64,000 bases of DNA from Acanthopleuribacter pedis (GTDB lineage: Bacteria > Acidobacteriota > Holophagae > Acanthopleuribacterales > Acanthopleuribacteraceae), in the NCBI RefSeq assembly GCF_017377855.1, contig NZ_JAFREP010000027.1, positions 62,001-126,000 of the forward strand, given 5' to 3'. The position numbers were made by a program, and so were the translations under genes. Of the stretch, positions 38,601 to 45,286 are shown one piece after another. Position 1 is the stretch's first letter, and the number at the start of each line of letters is the position of its first letter. The notes beneath the pieces were generated by a model. That model was not told the DNA's origin and made no database searches. It was given only the letters and a program-made list of their open reading frames with translations.

Positions 38601-39484
38601 ACAGTGCCACGGGCTCCGTGACCGTTACCGGCGGCGGTAGTGAAAACGGCGCGCCGTCGATCACCAACGGCAGCGTTCCCACCCAAGCCATTGTCGGCGT
38701 GGCCGCGGATTTCCAACTTGAGGTTTCCGATCCCGACGGCGATCCCTTAACGGTCACCTGGGCCTTCGGCGACGGCGGCGGCGCGACCGGTGCATCCGTC
38801 TCACATAGCTTCAGCAGCGCGGGCACCTTCAACTGGACGGTGACCGTCAGCGACGGTCGCGGTGGTGAAGTCGGCGCGAATGGAAGCGTGACGGTTGTGA
38901 ATGGAAGCGCGGGCAACCGCGCCCCTCAAGTAACCGGCATGACCTTTAGCGCCCAAACCGAAACCGATGTGGCAACCCAATTTAGCGCAACGGCGACGGA
39001 CCCCGACGGCGACGCTATGACCTACACCTGGATCTTCGGCGACGGCGGCACGGCGCAGGGCCAAACGGTCGACCATACGTTCAGCGAAGGCGGCACGGTA
39101 TCGGTTGAAGTGCGGGTTAGCGACGGCCGCGGCGGCACGGGAACAGGCCGCTCGACCATCCAAGTCGAGGCGCTGCCGCAAATCGCGGTGGGCCAAACAC
39201 AACCGGGCCTCAACGCGGCTCAAAATGCGATGCTGTTCTACAAGTTGGTCGTGCCGGAAGGAAATGATTCGGTAACGGTCACCTTGGGTGAAGGGAGCGG
39301 CGACGCTGATCTTTACATCCGCGAAGGTGCCAAACCAACGGGTTCCGCGTTCGATTTCCGAAGCTGGAACACGGGTAACAATGAATCGATTCGCATCGAT
39401 TCAGCGGGCGGCAAGACGTGGTACCTCATGATTCACGCCTACGAAGCCGTCACCGGATTAACCCTATCGGCTCAACCAAACTAA
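29627..39484 (+). CDS. Giant exported astacin-like metalloprotease with PKD, LRR, cohesin-like and PPC domains
   Basis: A 3285-residue secreted protein. GTG 29627 (AGGAGA 6 nt upstream) starts a signal peptide (MWGMSLIFLLLSAAVTAG within 1-24); the frame is open 35 codons further, overlapping the immunity gene, without support. Residues about 45-250 are an astacin/M12A zinc protease: zinc motif H153-E154-H157-H163 in HEVGHALGLLHE and Met-turn SIMHY with M207 and Y209. Then: leucine-rich repeats (about 255-400), PKD domain 1, a cohesin-like domain (about 493-625), a cadherin-like domain (626-720), PKD domains 2-11, an EF-hand-like loop (FDGNNDGEISYAEA, about 1600) leading into a long LRR tract to about 2090, PKD 12-16, PPC domain (2525-2620), PKD 17-18, PPC, PKD 19-21, C-terminal PPC. 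PKD motifs WDFGDG recur. PPC domains usually accompany type II-secreted proteases. Substrate unknown. Confidence 0.92.
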   Translation: MKSHFRMWGMSLIFLLLSAAVTAGTPHEAVGEKTRLVRMGDMWVRVRTTPPRTGKRAGKGADDIIITPWANGILYYRFADDVTGVQAEIFDEAVQAWDALDNLQVVRNGANDPRPTNYVEVRNSLNGNNSVLGMAGGKQILNLQHWDPSVILHEVGHALGLLHEQQRGDRDTFVTVTMSNVKPDKRDNFTRIDGVTQYGAYDFASIMHYHAHAFSKNGLPVMAPTPDYADQADVMGRLNNLSAQDIAEIEQRYQGLAAPITIADANLRAVLTALVDYDENDVITVSEAGSLTGILNLKDRNIADVTGIEAFTSVAGLDLQGNQLSSLPDLSAMTRLGYLNLNGNQFTEIPTPAPTLPLDVLFIQSNPLGADACAQVDALRQRGLKVLDTNPLADGGSLDCGNAAPALRDILVPDNLVAGVAGSYRLDLSDTDNDRLFVHWDFGDNGKPVSGHQVHHAYAAAGTYTIRVRVADRFGGLSELTRDVVVATELNQPYVVVGKALGRPNDLVSLPLFFGHMESAVALQCDLVYDAGRLSGEQVLAETGLAPHEFHLGFPQPGRARLTIFDVADNDALQQGRLVHVPLRVSADAAIGFVAVRLENVFVVSAQAAHVAVGDLVQGVVQVIRPENQAPRIFDYNLNLPTSYRAYESDIAAYDLDGDNFLFEIVDGPILGTAEIDPLTGAMRYTPNPGSSGNDQFTFRVFDGLVYSRTATYDIALERGSAPPVIERLNIPDQGYVGVPLPFSADFHDPDGDDLHILWNFGEGAGGGNDAAPTATYTEAGIYTVSLELSDGTTQVRRETQIEILPNSAPDFVSVGIPVQGLLFNEVTFSSSVADADGDPVTVTWTLDDGVVLEGEVVSHAYQTAGTRGIQVTVRDDKGAENTRTGTISITSVLPPEIYSIHVPPTGSVDVPVTFWVGAGDYNHNINQMRWTFGDGTGASGYRVTHSYTSAGTYPITLRVIDSGNLETRYDGEIVIGDNAAPVIHFVNGPDSLALNSTGTFAVVAEDPDGEPLTLSWDMGDGTNRVGERISHAYTGAGERTITVTAADPRGVTTQASKTVIVGDNNAPEIQDVQLAALRSQHHLFDFAVTASDADGDTLSYHWDFGNGESASTPSGSILARDLGIFHVVVTVTDSRGAASTHAQWLEIVDNDSPTYAWTAVPNKAIAGLETHFLAQAKDNEGDAITYLWTMAGQTREGRAVSFTFPEDGSQTVTLRLQDDRGAAVARNFSVTVGAEAAPALRDLTLPATAILNRPVDFAVDAVDPDGGALSYGWTLGSTEAGDQAAFQHTFTAFGAVNVTLVVSDNAGNETRVNAYGAFDAHYEPVIDRFVVPEQVKVGEAFSVSSNADDPENDTLTYTWDFGDGSPEVRQQSPSHTFTETGQYLVTLTVTDNRGARVLRVQQVTVYDNLPPQITTLTVPGEGRVDVALTMAATIQDIEDDAFTTSWDFGDGTAAVGGNPVEHAYAAPGVYTVTLTVTDARGAVNQQSADVEIFAYPVIENVDVPLIVTRDQLVPMSVDAYNPSGGALTYVWNFGDGAEPVNGGNSVSHTFTELGLRLPVRVTVSNGVRESSATVYVAVLGPDAEAIAFADAGFKAAMVAQFDGNNDGEISYAEAAAVHGDVIVSSISGSDISLGGLEAFIHITGFRARYSRVRTVPHLSHLVHLTDIDLRSNNVRTMGTLPVNLTHLNVERNDLYSLPLLPTTLTWLDCSNNNIRAGFGRGRIPASLNYLDCSNNSDSRSSTRFNLMLREATGLRTLIAKTNHIDNRYFELPDGLENLTITHTATIETVSGLPDSIINLDLGYNPEITSIDRLPANLEVFDFGGHNIHFSGYKLASIGDLSHVTKLRELVLPNMDLTTLNGISGMASLVRLDVGGNDIAGTIEDLDGLSALTQIDLGGNAITALGRLPDGLESLDVNHNQLADLPDLAGLTALRTLRVGGNQLSHIADLANLVQLTYLDLSANQFATLPELPRAGTLVTLNVQGNQLTELPELTGLERLTSVNAAENQLAILPDLALLTGLTTLDVHDNQLSAVPDFSGFANLRTLNFSGNLLGLDDCPAIAAARGVVQNNMTVNPLKDGSDLDCPNTAPRILSLNVPATGSYDTRVTMSATVEDDEFDRVTLYWDFGNAQSGQAYSYETVDVTYATTGTYQVSVRAVDARGLETLAHTQIVIGSQAPRVTRYGIPSQVFADTNTPFSIEGEDPEGDPITFSWDFGDGSAPVIGANVNHRYTETGTFTVTVTLDDGNGGIATFTREVEVLAQNRYPDIQNVSFPSSAVVNTSVTFTAEATDPDGDAITFTWAFGDGATATGAEVNHTYDAIGDYSVRLVVRDRWGYGRSTGGTIRISAANANPAFGAVSVPTTALVGESLAMSAVVSDPDGDPLTVTWTLGDGNQRQGTAVQHSYSAAGAYIVTIQVSDGRGGSATTVRNVNVTEPDNRQPEITALTVPATGNPGEAVSFSVSASDPDGDPLTYSWNFGDGSATAASASVSHTFAAAGDYTVNVTVADDRGAQVVSGGVIRIQSDIQITDLTVPISVNGLTAAADGALYFRLQAEENLSRLVLQLAGGNGNADLYLLEGETPTPANFDFVSDDVANSESIEVPSPAGKTWYLLVHAAEAFSDAVLTVSGDLENRAPHITELALPNGGSVGQSLSFSVTAADPDGDDLQVTWSFGDGSQANGAQVTHTYATAGTYDVQVNVLDGRGGQVGGNGQVIVQAAQGNQPPQISGVDYPGSAENGDPVTFTVTATDPNGDPLTYAWNFGDGSSAEGRSVTHTYATGGVYSVEVRVSDGRGGTGIATLQIQITEVPLLGIGDSIADLSGGAGAYLLHKIVAGPRVTELAVATSGGSGDMALFVRAGARPEGSNYDFVSWQTGNNEQVDITDPAGKTWYVVVYGVASFSNVTLQVSGREETGGNRAPNLGSLSLPERASVGETLTFSVQASDPDGDPLSVVWTTGDGTTLEGVQVNHAFAQPGTYTVTATVSDGRGGSDSATGSVTVTGGGSENGAPSITNGSVPTQAIVGVAADFQLEVSDPDGDPLTVTWAFGDGGGATGASVSHSFSSAGTFNWTVTVSDGRGGEVGANGSVTVVNGSAGNRAPQVTGMTFSAQTETDVATQFSATATDPDGDAMTYTWIFGDGGTAQGQTVDHTFSEGGTVSVEVRVSDGRGGTGTGRSTIQVEALPQIAVGQTQPGLNAAQNAMLFYKLVVPEGNDSVTVTLGEGSGDADLYIREGAKPTGSAFDFRSWNTGNNESIRIDSAGGKTWYLMIHAYEAVTGLTLSAQPN

Positions 39485-39545
39485 CCATTCAGCTCGTTAG
39501 GCGCATGCCACCCCCGCGATGCTTCTCGTTAAGCGTCGCGGGTAA

Positions 39546-39710
39546 AACCTAAGAAGCGCGATAACTCGCGGCGACTTTAGCGAAACCTCTGGGCAGCAAC
39601 GGTCTATAAAATGCTCACCGTACCTAACCGGTGCGCCTCCGCTTTCCCCAAACCATTTCGCTCCAGATCTTTAGCCAAAATCACGCACTCTTATCGCGCT
39701 TCTATTAGGT
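39546..39710 (+). repeat. MITE-like element, copy 1
   Basis: A 165-bp element whose ends are inverted repeats: ACCTAAGAAGCGCGATAA (39547-39564) against TTATCGCGCTTCTATTAGGT (39691-39710), differing by two inserted bases. Just inside the left end is a short hairpin CGCGATAACTCGCG. No coding sequence is inside. It resembles copy 2 along its length (shared blocks AAACCTCTGGGC, TTTCGCTCCAG and TTTAGCCAAA). Confidence 0.75.
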
Positions 39711-39732
39711 AAAACACGGTAAACGCCGACGG

Positions 39733-39775
39733 CCGGCGCGGGCCTTTTCACAAAGGTGCGCGCCGGTCTTTTTTT
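39733..39775 (+). terminator. Rho-independent terminator after the giant protease
   Basis: Stem CCGGCGCG (39733-39740) / CGCGCCGG (39759-39766) with an inner stem CCTTT/AAAGG and a TCAC loop, followed by seven T (39769-39775). It lies 250 bp after the stop codon, beyond the first MITE-like copy. Confidence 0.88.
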
Positions 39776-39848
39776 ACGTGCCCGGACCGGTCGTCAAACC
39801 CGCGGGCATCGTCGCGATGATGCTTCCGACGCCGATTTGCCGCGACGA

Positions 39849-39899
39849 ACCGGTTTCGCTCCGAAAAATTAGTGTACAATTTTTCCGAAATATCCGGTT
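39849..39899. repeat. Nested inverted repeat
   Basis: Inner arms GAAAAATT (39863-39870) and AATTTTTC (39878-39885) around AGTGTAC; outer arms AACCGG (39849-39854) and CCGGTT (39894-39899). No T tract follows in either direction, so it looks more like a protein-binding site or element remnant than a terminator. Confidence 0.55.
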
Positions 39900-40076
39900 T
39901 TCGTGTTTTATGGGAACCTTTTTTTGGGAAAAGCTAAGCGAAGGCAGGCTCTTGACCGATACGCTTTAAGAGCCGCCCCCGAACCGTCACCGCTACCCCT
40001 ATGCCAATGCCGAGCCCCCTTGTTCTGTCGCTTGTTTGATAGAACAAAACCCTTGAACAATAGAACGAAACCCACG

Positions 40077-40253
40077 AACCTAAGAAGCGCGATAAATCGC
40101 GGTGGTTTTAGCTAAACCTCTGGGCTGCAACGGGCAGTGAACATGCTCACTGCAGCCGGCGGGTGCAGTCGTTCGCGACCCCGGTCCGCTTTTCCCAAGC
40201 CCTTTCGCTCCAGTTTTTAGCCAAACCCCCTCGCTTCAGCGCCTCTCTAGGTT
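40077..40253 (+). repeat. MITE-like element, copy 2
   Basis: A 177-bp relative of the element at 39546. Left end AACCTAAGAAGCGCGATAAA is almost identical; right end CGCCTCTCTAGGTT is a diverged inverted copy. The left end includes the perfect hairpin GCGATAAATCGC. It lies directly upstream of the hybrid kinase gene and may contribute its promoter. Confidence 0.7.
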
Positions 40254-40277
40254 GAATCCTATCCAGGTAGGTTGCTT

Positions 40278-41843
40278 TTGAAACCCTTAACGCTTGACAT
40301 TTTGTTACTGGAAAGCGAAAAACCTTTCGCCAACCTGCTGACCGCGATGTTGGAAGCCAATCCCAGGCTCCAATGCCGACTGACCACGGCACCCGACCAC
40401 CAAACTTTTTATGCGGCCTTCATGAAAGAACCCTTTTCATTGGGTTTCGTAACCGTAAGCCAAGGCGATACAACGGATTGCTTGGCCTTGATCAAGGCGG
40501 CCACGCAAGCAGAAAACGCCCCGCCGATGGTGGTAATTGCGGATGAAGAAAACGATAAATTCGATCAGGACGTGATGGCCGCGGGTGCAGCGGACGCATT
40601 GTTGCGCAGGGACCTCACGGCGGTACTGTTGGACCGTACCATCCGCCACGCCCTGGAACGCCGCCATCAAAACGAGGCGATACTGGCGGCAAAAACCATC
40701 GCGGAAAACGCCACCCGGGTGAAAAGCGATTTTCTGGCAACGATGAGCCACGAGGTACGCACCCCCCTGAACGGCATTTTGGGCATTTTGGGCTTGCTAA
40801 AAGATACCGATTTGGATGACAACCAAAACGAACTGCTCGCTGCCGCGCTCCAGTGTTCGGAAGCCCTGCTTGCCCTAATGGAAGATATTCTCGACTTTTC
40901 CGATCTCAACAGCGGCAACCTCTCCCTGCAAAAGGAACCCTTCACCATCGAAAAAGTGCTGGCGGATCTTACCCAATGGATACAACCCCTAGCCCATAAA
41001 AAAGGGTTACGGCTAGGGATTCACAACCGGCTTCCCGAGGGTCAGTCGTTGATGGGCGACAGCCGCCGCCTCACCCAGGTATTGCTTCATCTGTTAAACA
41101 ATGCGGTCAAATTCACGGAACAAGGCGCCATTGACCTAACCATCCGCGGCTCGGGTCCCGAGGGCATTCCCGGCGAAGTATTTTTTGAAGTGCGGGACAC
41201 CGGCATCGGCATCAGCCAGGCGCAAATGAAGTCCTTGTTCAAGCCCTTCTCCCAACTAGACGCGTCCACCTCACGGCACCATACCGGCACGGGGCTCGGA
41301 CTAAAAATCGCGCAACTGTTGGTGCGGGTTATGGGCGGGGTGCTTCAAGTGGACAGTACACCGGGCCAAGGAACCCGATTCTTCTTCACGGCCGGCTTCG
41401 ATACCAGGGTACCGGAACCCCAACCGACGCCTCAGCCCCAAGCCCCACCGGCCGCCTCCGACAGCATTCGCGTGTTATTGGTTGAAGACAATCCGGTCAA
41501 TCAAAAAGTCACCGTCAAACTGCTAAAAAATATCCAGGTCCAATGTGATGTGGCCGCCAACGGTGCCGAGGGCGTAACAGCGTACCAACAAAATCATTAC
41601 GATTTGGTCCTTATGGACTGTCAAATGCCGGTGATGGACGGTTACGAGGCCGCCCGCAAAATTCGCGATCTCGAAAAAGAATCCAACCGCCGTATTCCGA
41701 TCATCGCGGTAACCGCCAACGCGGTCGACGGGAACCGCGAACGCTGTCTGGACGCCGGCATGGATGACTATTTATCGAAACCGGTCCGCAAAGATACCTT
41801 TTATGCGAAGCTCCAACAGTACCTGCCACTTCGCGTTGGTTAG
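40278..41843 (+). CDS. Hybrid sensor histidine kinase
   Basis: A cytosolic kinase of about 521 residues. TTG 40278 is preferred (6 nt after AGGTAGG); TTG 40272 is an alternative, both in frame. Residues 1 to about 125 form a receiver-like fold lacking a clear phosphoacceptor. HisKA holds the histidine in FLATMSHEVRTPLNGILG (near 155), and the catalytic domain has LLNNAVKF, VRDTGIGI and GTGLGLKIAQ. After a proline-rich linker comes a complete receiver: LLVEDNPVNQK, aspartate in DLVLMDCQMPVMDG and lysine in YLSKPV near the C-terminus. There are no membrane segments, so the signal is intracellular. The PilZ/pseudo-receiver gene follows 182 bp downstream and is a plausible partner. Confidence 0.92.
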   Translation: MKPLTLDILLLESEKPFANLLTAMLEANPRLQCRLTTAPDHQTFYAAFMKEPFSLGFVTVSQGDTTDCLALIKAATQAENAPPMVVIADEENDKFDQDVMAAGAADALLRRDLTAVLLDRTIRHALERRHQNEAILAAKTIAENATRVKSDFLATMSHEVRTPLNGILGILGLLKDTDLDDNQNELLAAALQCSEALLALMEDILDFSDLNSGNLSLQKEPFTIEKVLADLTQWIQPLAHKKGLRLGIHNRLPEGQSLMGDSRRLTQVLLHLLNNAVKFTEQGAIDLTIRGSGPEGIPGEVFFEVRDTGIGISQAQMKSLFKPFSQLDASTSRHHTGTGLGLKIAQLLVRVMGGVLQVDSTPGQGTRFFFTAGFDTRVPEPQPTPQPQAPPAASDSIRVLLVEDNPVNQKVTVKLLKNIQVQCDVAANGAEGVTAYQQNHYDLVLMDCQMPVMDGYEAARKIRDLEKESNRRIPIIAVTANAVDGNRERCLDAGMDDYLSKPVRKDTFYAKLQQYLPLRVG

Positions 41844-42025
41844 CCGCTCCCTTCCACCATCTTTCGTGCTTTAATAGAGCATTCACATGTTGCGAACCCA
41901 CTTTTTCCATAACCAGCGACCCCGCGCCGGCGTGCCCCACGGCACCGCCTATGGTTCTTTCCATAACCGTGCCTTGAGGTCCAGGAACGCGTTCGCACGA
42001 TTTCTGTGCTTGTAAAGAGGAACCG

Positions 42026-44143
42026 ATGAAGAAACATCCGCACCCCAAGGTTCGCTCCCATCATGAGTTGTCCCATGTTATGCAAACCATGATCGCCGGC
42101 ACCCAAAAAGCCAACCTATTTATCGAAGGCAAAAAAATCAGAGGGTCCCTGCTGGAGTTTAACGAAACCTGTCTCTTTTTCCAGTTCCCGAAACTGTTCC
42201 AATTGAAATTTCGCAACATCGCGGCGACCCACATCAAAGTGAGCTTCTTTGTTGAGGGGAAAATTTACTACAGCCTTTCGAAAGTGCTCGGTTTCGGGAA
42301 ATTCGCCGGTGAGGAGGCGATTCGCCTGAAATTTCCCGGCTACCTCTCGATTGACGACGAATACGGCTTGGCCGACGTCTATACCGAATCCAAGATTCCG
42401 CTGGTGTTTACCAGCTTCGACGACGGGCAAAAACGCAAAGGATCGATGGTGAATTTCGGCAAAAAGGGCATCGATTTCGTGGCCGCGGACGGGGGCGAGG
42501 CCGTTCACAAAAGCCTTTCGGTGGGTACCGAGGTCGCGTTCCATTTTGAGCTAAGGCCCAACCAAGAAACGGTTTGTAAAGCGAAGGTGCTTTACATTCA
42601 CGAGGATGAAGGCATTGCCGGGGCGGGATTCCTGGATTTCCCCAAGGATGAGGCTGAGGAAAAATCGGTATCGGAGTGGATTCTGCAATGCCGCCGCCTG
42701 CAAAAGTTAAACGCCAACCATTTCGTTCTGCCCGGCAGTCGTGAAGCCAAAAAGATCGAGAAGCTGGCGGCTCGGGCCGCGGGCAACACCGAGGAAGAGG
42801 ACGAAAAAATGCCGAAAGAGGACAACCGACCGGTGTTGTTCCCGGGCGATCCCAAGGTATTGATCGTTTCCGATAATTTTGATCGCGTGGTGAAGCTGGG
42901 GCGCGCGCTCAAAAAAGATTTCGGTATCTTGAAAAACAACGGCGAACTCAACGACGTGGTTAATGTCTGCAAATTTCTCAAGCCGAGCATGCTGTTAATT
43001 GACGAGCAGTACCGCGTCGGCCACGGCTTTGAGCTGTGTAGCCGCTTTAGCAAAAGCCCCCGCGCTGATTTGCCGGTTATCATGGTGGGAACAGAGAAAG
43101 ACCGCGAAGAAAAAGAGAACCGCGCCATGCGCGAGGGCGCCGCGGGTTTTTTGGTGATCGACCCGCTTAACAATGAACAATTCCTCCAGCGGGTACGCGA
43201 AAACTTTGAACTGTTTGTCGGCCCACTTAATGCGGCCAAGGCCAAGGCCAAACCCAAGGAAAAGCCCAAGAAAAAAACCATCGAGGTTCACGACTTCGAA
43301 CCGGTTCGCAATCAAGGCCCCAAACCGATTCTGATTTGCACGCCGGATGAAGATTTGCTTGAACGCTGTGCCATCACGCTGGAAGCCAAACACGGCATTT
43401 TGCGAACGCGCGGCATTCCCAAAAAAATCCAGGCCATTGTTTCGGAACACAAACCGGCCCTGATTCTTTTGCACGAGCAACTCGACCACCGCGACGGGTT
43501 CGAAACCTGCGACCAGCTCATGAAGGCGGGTATCACCGAAACACCGATGCTCATTATCGGCAGCGGCAAAGACCTGCGCGTCAAACAAAACAAGGCGCTG
43601 CAATGCGGCGCGGTCGATTACCTGGTCACCGATCCCTACGACGGGATCCTGGTTCAGCAAAAAGTTACCGAAACCCTGGCCCTTTTCTGCGCCGAGGAAA
43701 ACCCGCCGGTTGAGAGCCACCAACCCGACCTAACCCAAGATTACCCGGACACCAAGTGGCGCGAGGGCCAAAGTTACGTGCTCTTCGGCAGCGAGAACCG
43801 GCCCTTGCTGGAAAAAATCGGTCATGCGCTCGGTGACCACACCGGAATCTTGTTTAGCAAAGGCCCGCTGGGCAACATTGAGATGCTGGCGCAACTGTAC
43901 GACACCACCCTAATCGTGTTGGACGAAAAGATGGGATCGGTCACCGGCTTTGATATCGCCAAACGCCTGACCAGCGGCCCACTGGAGGAAATACCCGTGG
44001 TGATCATGGGGAAAAGCAACGATTTGAAGAAAATGAAAAACTTGGCGGTCCGTGAAGGCGCGCTTGAGTACCTGCCCTACGAACCTTTTGTAAAAGATCT
44101 GTTCCTTGGCCAGATTCGTGATGTGTTGTCGATGTTTCGGTAG
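42026..44143 (+). CDS. PilZ-like protein with three degenerate receiver domains
   Basis: A 705-residue cytosolic protein. The N-terminal 235 residues resemble the YcgR-N plus PilZ arrangement: beta-rich ANLFIEGKKIRGSLLEF, then KRKGSMVNFGKKGIDF in the position of the PilZ NxSxxG motif and a final strand AGAGFLDFP. PilZ domains bind cyclic di-GMP, but the RxxxR motif is not clean, so binding is uncertain. Three receiver-like domains follow (about 270-400, 430-560, 585-705), separated by charged linkers, one very lysine-rich. In each, the conserved lysine is missing (FLVIDPL, YLVTDPY, YLPYEPF), and in the second the phosphoacceptor aspartate is histidine (ILLHEQL). They look like protein-binding pseudo-receivers. 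ATG 42026 has AGAGGAACC upstream. Confidence 0.78.
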   Translation: MKKHPHPKVRSHHELSHVMQTMIAGTQKANLFIEGKKIRGSLLEFNETCLFFQFPKLFQLKFRNIAATHIKVSFFVEGKIYYSLSKVLGFGKFAGEEAIRLKFPGYLSIDDEYGLADVYTESKIPLVFTSFDDGQKRKGSMVNFGKKGIDFVAADGGEAVHKSLSVGTEVAFHFELRPNQETVCKAKVLYIHEDEGIAGAGFLDFPKDEAEEKSVSEWILQCRRLQKLNANHFVLPGSREAKKIEKLAARAAGNTEEEDEKMPKEDNRPVLFPGDPKVLIVSDNFDRVVKLGRALKKDFGILKNNGELNDVVNVCKFLKPSMLLIDEQYRVGHGFELCSRFSKSPRADLPVIMVGTEKDREEKENRAMREGAAGFLVIDPLNNEQFLQRVRENFELFVGPLNAAKAKAKPKEKPKKKTIEVHDFEPVRNQGPKPILICTPDEDLLERCAITLEAKHGILRTRGIPKKIQAIVSEHKPALILLHEQLDHRDGFETCDQLMKAGITETPMLIIGSGKDLRVKQNKALQCGAVDYLVTDPYDGILVQQKVTETLALFCAEENPPVESHQPDLTQDYPDTKWREGQSYVLFGSENRPLLEKIGHALGDHTGILFSKGPLGNIEMLAQLYDTTLIVLDEKMGSVTGFDIAKRLTSGPLEEIPVVIMGKSNDLKKMKNLAVREGALEYLPYEPFVKDLFLGQIRDVLSMFR

Positions 44144-44203
44144 CCCGCATTTCTCGCAAGGATTCGCCGCGAGAAGCTGAAAGCCTTGTGAGAATTGTGG
44201 GCT
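44142..44203 (+). repeat. 62-nt hairpin repeat, copy 1
   Basis: Left arm AGCCCGCATTTCTCGCAAGG and right arm CCTTGTGAGAATTGTGGGCT are near-perfect inverted copies (17 of 20 positions, others mostly G-U) around a 22-nt loop that itself contains GCGAGAA, an alternative partner for TTCTCGC. It begins inside the stop codon of the PilZ-like gene. Other copies: 46755 and 53581. Confidence 0.8.
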
Positions 44204-44225
44204 AGGCCCGCGGAGGATTCCATTC

Positions 44226-45095
44226 ATGGCTCACCCGGTGTTTCGCTCCTTTTTGTTGCACTGTCTGTTCGTTCCTTTTTTCCCACTCCTTGCCCAATCA
44301 CCCACCTACACGCTCGATATCGAAGCTTGGCGTGGCGAAAGCGCGCTGGAATACAGCGCGGAGGCGATCACTGCCGCGGCCTCCGCCGCGAGCGATACGC
44401 TGCACCAGCCGGGCGTGCCGGAATACCGCGAAAACTTGGTCGCGCTTCGTGCCGGACTGGGTATGCAAAACAAGCTGTGGTTCGCGCGTTTCGATATCGG
44501 CCAAACCCCGACCTACGGGGAACGCGTTCAAACGGTTACCGAAACCTTAGCCACCGAACGCGATTATGAAATGCAGCGCCAGGATTTGGGTCTCACGCTC
44601 GGCTTTCGCTGGAAAACCTTTGGCTTTTTTGCCGGTTACCAGCACACCGAATTCGAGGAAAAGATCCGAGAATTGCAGTACCAGCTCACCGTCGGAACCG
44701 AGGTGTTTGACCTGGCCTTGCCAGGCGATTCAAGCTCGGATTGGCACTACCGGGGTGGTCTGATCGGCTTGAACCACCACGAGAAATTGGAGAACGCCCC
44801 GCTTATCGTGTATGCCGCTCTTTCGGGTGTATGGCTCCAAGGCGACGCCCGTTACGACACGGCCCTCACCAACACGGACGACCCCACCGCGCCGCGGCGG
44901 ACACAGGGTCCCACCGCCCGCCGCGATACCGAGCTAAGCGGCATCAGCGCCGAGGTCGCCTTGCACTGGCAGCTCAACCGGCGCTGGACCTTTAAAATCG
45001 GTTACCGCCACCAGGATTGGGATGAGCGCAACAATTTGGTGCTGCCCCAAGTCCGCAACGGTGACGGAACCCTGGGTTTCGCCATCCATTTTTAG
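44226..45095 (+). CDS. Predicted outer-membrane beta-barrel protein
   Basis: A 289-residue exported protein of unknown function. A signal peptide spans residues 1 to about 23 (FRSFLLHCLFVPFFPLLAQ). The rest alternates polar and hydrophobic residues with many aromatic ends: LWFARFDIG, LGLTLGFRWKTFGFFAGYQHTEF, WTFKIGYRHQDW. The protein ends in GFAIHF, a terminal aromatic residue typical of BAM substrates. Six to eight strands are likely. ATG 44226 has GGAGGA 8 nt upstream, located just after the hairpin repeat. Could be a porin-like or adhesin-type small barrel; no family name is recognised. Confidence 0.72.
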   Translation: MAHPVFRSFLLHCLFVPFFPLLAQSPTYTLDIEAWRGESALEYSAEAITAAASAASDTLHQPGVPEYRENLVALRAGLGMQNKLWFARFDIGQTPTYGERVQTVTETLATERDYEMQRQDLGLTLGFRWKTFGFFAGYQHTEFEEKIRELQYQLTVGTEVFDLALPGDSSSDWHYRGGLIGLNHHEKLENAPLIVYAALSGVWLQGDARYDTALTNTDDPTAPRRTQGPTARRDTELSGISAEVALHWQLNRRWTFKIGYRHQDWDERNNLVLPQVRNGDGTLGFAIHF

Positions 45096-45224
45096 CGCAT
45101 TCCTCGCGGTTTCCCTGAGAAAAAAGCGAAACGCAAGCAGCGCTAGCGTTGAGAAACACGGATCTCCAACTTGGGGGCCCTGGTAAAGATGAACCGCAAG
45201 ATTTACCCCAAAAGTGGTTTTTGC

Positions 45225-45253
45225 TTGGTATGCCGCGCGCTTGGATGGATAAT
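45225..45253 (+). promoter_or_regulatory. Candidate sigma-70 promoter for coaX
   Basis: TTGGTA (45225-45230) and GATAAT (45248-45253) with a 17-bp spacer. The coaX start is 33 bp downstream of the -10. Confidence 0.6.
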
Positions 45254-45286
45254 GACGGGTTTAACGAAGTTCCGTGAGGTGAAGGC

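Larger units (their letters stand above)
39485..40277. other. Repeat-bearing intergenic region after the giant protease
   Basis: 793 bp without a gene. It contains in order a MITE-like element (39546-39710), a strong terminator (39733-39775), a nested inverted repeat (39849-39899), a 21-bp direct repeat in two copies (40039-40059 and 40060-40080) and a second MITE-like copy (40077-40253). The ribosome-binding site of the next gene follows immediately. Confidence 0.7.
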
